Shown here piece by piece: positions 61,439 through 64,000 of a stretch of DNA of 64,000 nucleotides. The stretch lies in NCBI GenBank assembly GCA_027577415.1, contig JANBQS010000008.1, positions 1 to 64,000 of the forward strand. The letters run 5' to 3'. The notes beneath the pieces were generated by a model, which had not been told where the DNA came from, did no database searches, and saw only the letters and a list, made by a program, of their open reading frames with translations. How positions within the stretch are numbered: the first letter of the stretch is position 1; every line of letters starts with the position of its first letter. Position numbers and translations under genes: made by a program. Source of the DNA: Coemansia sp. RSA 922. Its lineage: Eukaryota; Kickxellomycota; Kickxellomycetes; Kickxellales; Kickxellaceae.

Positions 61439-62923
61439 CTATTCAGAGTCGCTCTCTTCGTTCTCGCTATCGCTCTGCTCTTGGCCGCTGGCATCGTCGT
61501 CGTTATCCGATGCTGATGCAGAGACGGCAGACGCATCATCCTGGGCTTCTTCCTCTTCGTCCTCCTCCTCAGCGGCAGAGCTTTGTTGCTCGGCTTGGCT
61601 CTCGGCTTCGGACTGAGAAGCCTCTTCTTCCTCCTCCTCCTCGGCCACGTCTGCGCTCTCCTCTTCGTCTTCTTTAGCCTCGCCCTGGTCTTCCACTTCC
61701 TCTTCCACTTCCTCTTCTTCTTCCTCCTTCTCCTCATCCTCTCCTTCTTCTTCTCCTTCTTCTTCCTCCTCGGAGTCGTCGCTGTTTTCAGAGGCGCTAG
61801 TACTATGCTTGTCATCGTCGTCGTCGTTGGGGTCTTCAGGTGTGTTTTTGGAGATGCAAACATAGGCATCAGCAGCCAAGGCGTCGGTAGCGAAGCGAAG
61901 CACATAAGTGATGGGCAGCTTTGACTCGACGTCAAAGCAAGTGAAGCGCACAAAGCGACGCTCGCAGACAGCCTTCAGCCCATGGAACAAAGGAACGTTG
62001 AGGATGAGCCGGAAAGTGAGATCGGTGCGCATAAGCAGGCGACACTTGTCGGGCTGTTCGATTTTGCTGTTAATCTTGAATTGCCCGCCTCCGCGCTCTT
62101 TCCAAGTCGCGTCTTGCAGCTCGAACAGCTTGGCCTTTGTCGAGAACAGACACGTTTCGTCCTCCTCGAACGTACGTACTGGAGTCGATGGCACCCCATG
62201 CGCTGTCAGGGGAGTGCTGACGTGAGGAGACGACAGGCTGCCGTGCAGCTGCAAAGTCTCCTTGCCCTTTGTCGTCAAAAGGTCCTCGAATGTGCGCTGC
62301 GACGATCCCCCAGCGGGCGGTGCTCGTACCTCGTCGTCGTCGTCCAAGTCTTCGTTGCCAGCAACGTCCTCAGAGTCAGACCCAACAGCGGCAGCCTCGC
62401 CTTCAACCGACGCGTCATGCGACACAGAGCTCTCGCCCAGGCTGCTGCTGGGAGCAGCCGTAGCGTACTTGGCAAACCCGCTGGTTGCCGTGGTAAACGC
62501 GGCAAACGGCGAGGCCTTTTGGGCAGCCGAGGCAAAGCTCGAGAATCCACCAGGCTTTCCACTGACGCCAAACGCAGAGCCGAATACTGGGAGTGCTGCT
62601 GCTGGCTTTTTGGGCGCGTCCTCCATGCTGATGCCCTTGACTTTGTCCTGAACCGACTCGGCCGCCTCCTTTGCCTCCTCGGCGTTGTTTGGCTGTGGGC
62701 TGCTGTCGCCGTCCTCGCTTGTCCGCGGCCGCTTGACGGGGCTCGATCCGCCTGCTGGCGACGCTGCTACGCCTGCTACGGGAAGTGGCCCATTGTCCTC
62801 AATTTCCTCTTCTGCTGCTGCTAATTCCGCACAGTCGGTGATTGGGCTCTCTAAAAGTATTTTTGAGCCCTTGATACTGTCTTGCCGCTTACGCTTGTTC
62901 TCTACGCTATCGCAGTCGCTCAT
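61439..62923 (-). CDS. RANBP3: RanBP3/Yrb2-like Ran-binding protein
   Basis: 494 aa from ATG at 62923. N-terminus with basic nuclear-signal-like KRKR and SPVKRPR; an FG-like stretch at 112-145 (VFGSAFGV, GGFSSF, SPFAAF); a RanBP1 domain at about 248-358 (TFEEDETCLFSTKAKLFELQ, WKERGGGQFKI, RLLMRTDLTFRLILNV, RFVRFTCF); then a very acidic Glu/Asp/Ser tail 364-494. FG-like repeats before a single RanBD define the RanBP3/Yrb2 branch, which helps Crm1 export cargo from the nucleus with RanGTP. The tail is encoded by a long imperfect GAG/GAA/TCT tract (61440-61830), prone to length change. Confidence 0.9.
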   Translation of the reverse strand: MSDCDSVENKRKRQDSIKGSKILLESPITDCAELAAAEEEIEDNGPLPVAGVAASPAGGSSPVKRPRTSEDGDSSPQPNNAEEAKEAAESVQDKVKGISMEDAPKKPAAALPVFGSAFGVSGKPGGFSSFASAAQKASPFAAFTTATSGFAKYATAAPSSSLGESSVSHDASVEGEAAAVGSDSEDVAGNEDLDDDDEVRAPPAGGSSQRTFEDLLTTKGKETLQLHGSLSSPHVSTPLTAHGVPSTPVRTFEEDETCLFSTKAKLFELQDATWKERGGGQFKINSKIEQPDKCRLLMRTDLTFRLILNVPLFHGLKAVCERRFVRFTCFDVESKLPITYVLRFATDALAADAYVCISKNTPEDPNDDDDDKHSTSASENSDDSEEEEEGEEEGEDEEKEEEEEEVEEEVEDQGEAKEDEEESADVAEEEEEEEASQSEAESQAEQQSSAAEEEDEEEEAQDDASAVSASASDNDDDASGQEQSDSENEESDSE

Positions 62924-63121
62924 TGCAGTTTTCTTTTTTTAAAAAGAGAGATTACAAAGTAGAAGAAAAAAAAACAAATAACGACAAGAAAAAAAAAAAA
63001 AGAAAATCGGGGGAAGTGTTTAAAAGAAAAAAGTTTCAACGCTACAAACAAAGCAGCACTTTTTTAAATCCTGTTTCTGAGCTGTTTACAATTAAAAATT
63101 ATTTGATTATCAATATATTGT

Positions 63122-63340
63122 TTATTTGGAGTCGTCGCTAGAGTTATGCTCCTTATCCAGGTTCTTGTTGAATTCGCTGTATGCTGCCGAGCGCCTTTCC
63201 TGCTTGATCCTACGAATATTATCTGCTCTGCGCTCATTTCCCACCAAATCTTTTGCAAACACAAACGTCACAAACCCAACTACTATAACTCCTGTCCACG
63301 CCACAAGAATCGACCTTGGATTGTTTTTAATAATCCCCAT
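63122..63340 (-). CDS. small single-helix membrane protein, probably mitochondrial
   Basis: 72 aa from ATG at 63340. MGIIKNNPRSILV leads into one membrane helix (WTGVIVVGFVTFVFAKDLV) followed by a basic amphipathic helix (ERRADNIRRIKQERRSA) and a polar acidic tail. Short fungal proteins of this layout are often inner-mitochondrial-membrane assembly factors or small subunits. I recognise the type (DUF4748-like) but not a specific function. The gene has its own AT-rich leader and is conserved in style with the housekeeping genes beside it. Confidence 0.65.
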   Translation of the reverse strand: MGIIKNNPRSILVAWTGVIVVGFVTFVFAKDLVGNERRADNIRRIKQERRSAAYSEFNKNLDKEHNSSDDSK

Positions 63341-63945
63341 TGTGTAAAAAAAATCTATAGATAAAAAATAAAAAGAAATAAATGTTTTTTTTTGCTTTTA
63401 TATTCTTTCTCCAATTAGAGTGTTAAAAAAAATGACACACTCTTTCGTAATCCACTTAATATGGGCGACGACACAACATCATACGATTATGTATGGCGCC
63501 GCTCCTGATATCGTGAGTATAGTTGTTTTTTGGGGGGAAAAATAGTTTGCTGATTCTAAAAAAGATAGTAGTAGCAACAATGTAGCCTCCCTTTTTTTTC
63601 TCAGCTGACTAGGGCTATTCAGCAATCGCTCCCCCTCCCCCTATTCAATACGCCTCCAATACCTGCCGCTTTAACAAAAATATAAAGCGCCTGAATACTG
63701 CGCAAAAAATATGTGTCGTCGAACGTTCCCTATCTCTCTGCCACAAAAAATTCTTGGCAGTTACAAGCCTCATTTTTTTTTTTTTTACTCCTCGTTGGTC
63801 GCTTGACTTTTAATGAAAAAAATAATCTTGAACGTTTCTCGGCGAGTGAGCAAGTGAGATAGCAACACAAAAAAACTATTCTCACTGACATTAGTGTTCA
63901 ACTCTCAAACTCTCATTTTCTTTTTGGTCACTAATATAATTTAAA
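63341..63945. other. intergenic, promoter region of the right-edge gene
   Basis: T/A-rich with several homopolymer runs (for example T12 near 63775); no gene supported. It probably contains divergent promoters for 63340 (minus) and 63946 (plus). Confidence 0.4.
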
Positions 63946-64000
63946 ATGTTGTACGCGAAACGCAATATCTTACCAATTGCCCTGGCTTTATCTGCAGTTG
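63946..64000 (+). CDS. 5' end of a gene, probable secreted or ER protein
   Basis: ATG at 63946 opens MLYAKRNILPIALALSAV and runs off the window. A short basic start followed by a hydrophobic run is a typical signal peptide. Nothing more can be said. Confidence 0.45.
   Translation, partial: MLYAKRNILPIALALSAV

Noticed and set aside
61423..61953. Long antisense frames opposite the RanBP3 acidic tail
   Set aside because: Arg/Lys- or Leu-rich mirror translations of the GAG/GAA tract; the sense frame has a full RanBP1 domain.
1..64000. CRISPR arrays, bacterial operons, rRNA genes
   Set aside because: No regularly spaced short repeats and no rRNA-like sequence; gene structure is fungal throughout.

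Overview
The window reads as nuclear DNA of an early-diverging filamentous fungus, most likely a Kickxellales-type (Coemansia-like) species. The reasons are an expanded F-box/LRR family of the kind I associate with that group, fungal-only FunK1-kinase and DUF4246 relics, a Fanzor nuclease, a fungal NoxA-type oxidase, and mostly intronless genes with TATA-type promoters. The lineage is inference from protein style; no rRNA or other marker is present. There are no CRISPR arrays, no convincing tRNA or rRNA genes, and no bacterial operons.

Positions 1-47,000 are an accessory, fast-turnover region. It holds 13 copies or fragments of one F-box/LRR-like family: six intact (1287-3005, 23534-25336, 25461-27257, 27960-29657, 40725-42461, 43574-45325) and seven broken by truncation, internal deletion, nonsense or frameshift. 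Scattered among them are small, fast-evolving proteins of about 100-160 aa with strong TATA promoters; two of these sit head-to-head with an F-box gene as duplicated cassettes (3005/3868 and 34634/35117). Also present are a dead FunK1 kinase (17.3-18.3 kb), a dead DUF4246 gene (18.9-20.8 kb), an LTR-like repeat with a gag remnant (37.3-38.1 kb), and a repeat-containing protein of unknown role (6483-8183).

The most striking gene is at 12141-14954 (minus): a 937-aa Fanzor, the eukaryotic TnpB-like RNA-guided nuclease family. A cluster of strong hairpins lies just upstream (15075-15381) and a 5'-truncated F-box gene just downstream.

Positions 47-54 kb hold metabolic and cell-biology genes: an allantoate-permease-type MFS transporter divergent from a BAHD acyltransferase, an augmin HAUS6-like protein, and a NoxA-type NADPH oxidase with an unusual 200-residue insert. 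Positions 54-59.5 kb return to small fast-evolving genes, including two tandem paralogues each with one disabling lesion; a third member at 21133-21556 is also broken once. Positions 60-64 kb are conserved housekeeping genes: NOSIP, a RanBP3/Yrb2-like Ran-binding protein, a small one-helix membrane protein, and the start of a secreted protein at the right edge.

How the parts may fit together (inference): F-box receptors with variable LRR regions, beside small proteins of which one looks ubiquitin-like, undergoing birth-and-death turnover next to mobile elements, look like an arms-race or recognition locus rather than a metabolic cluster.
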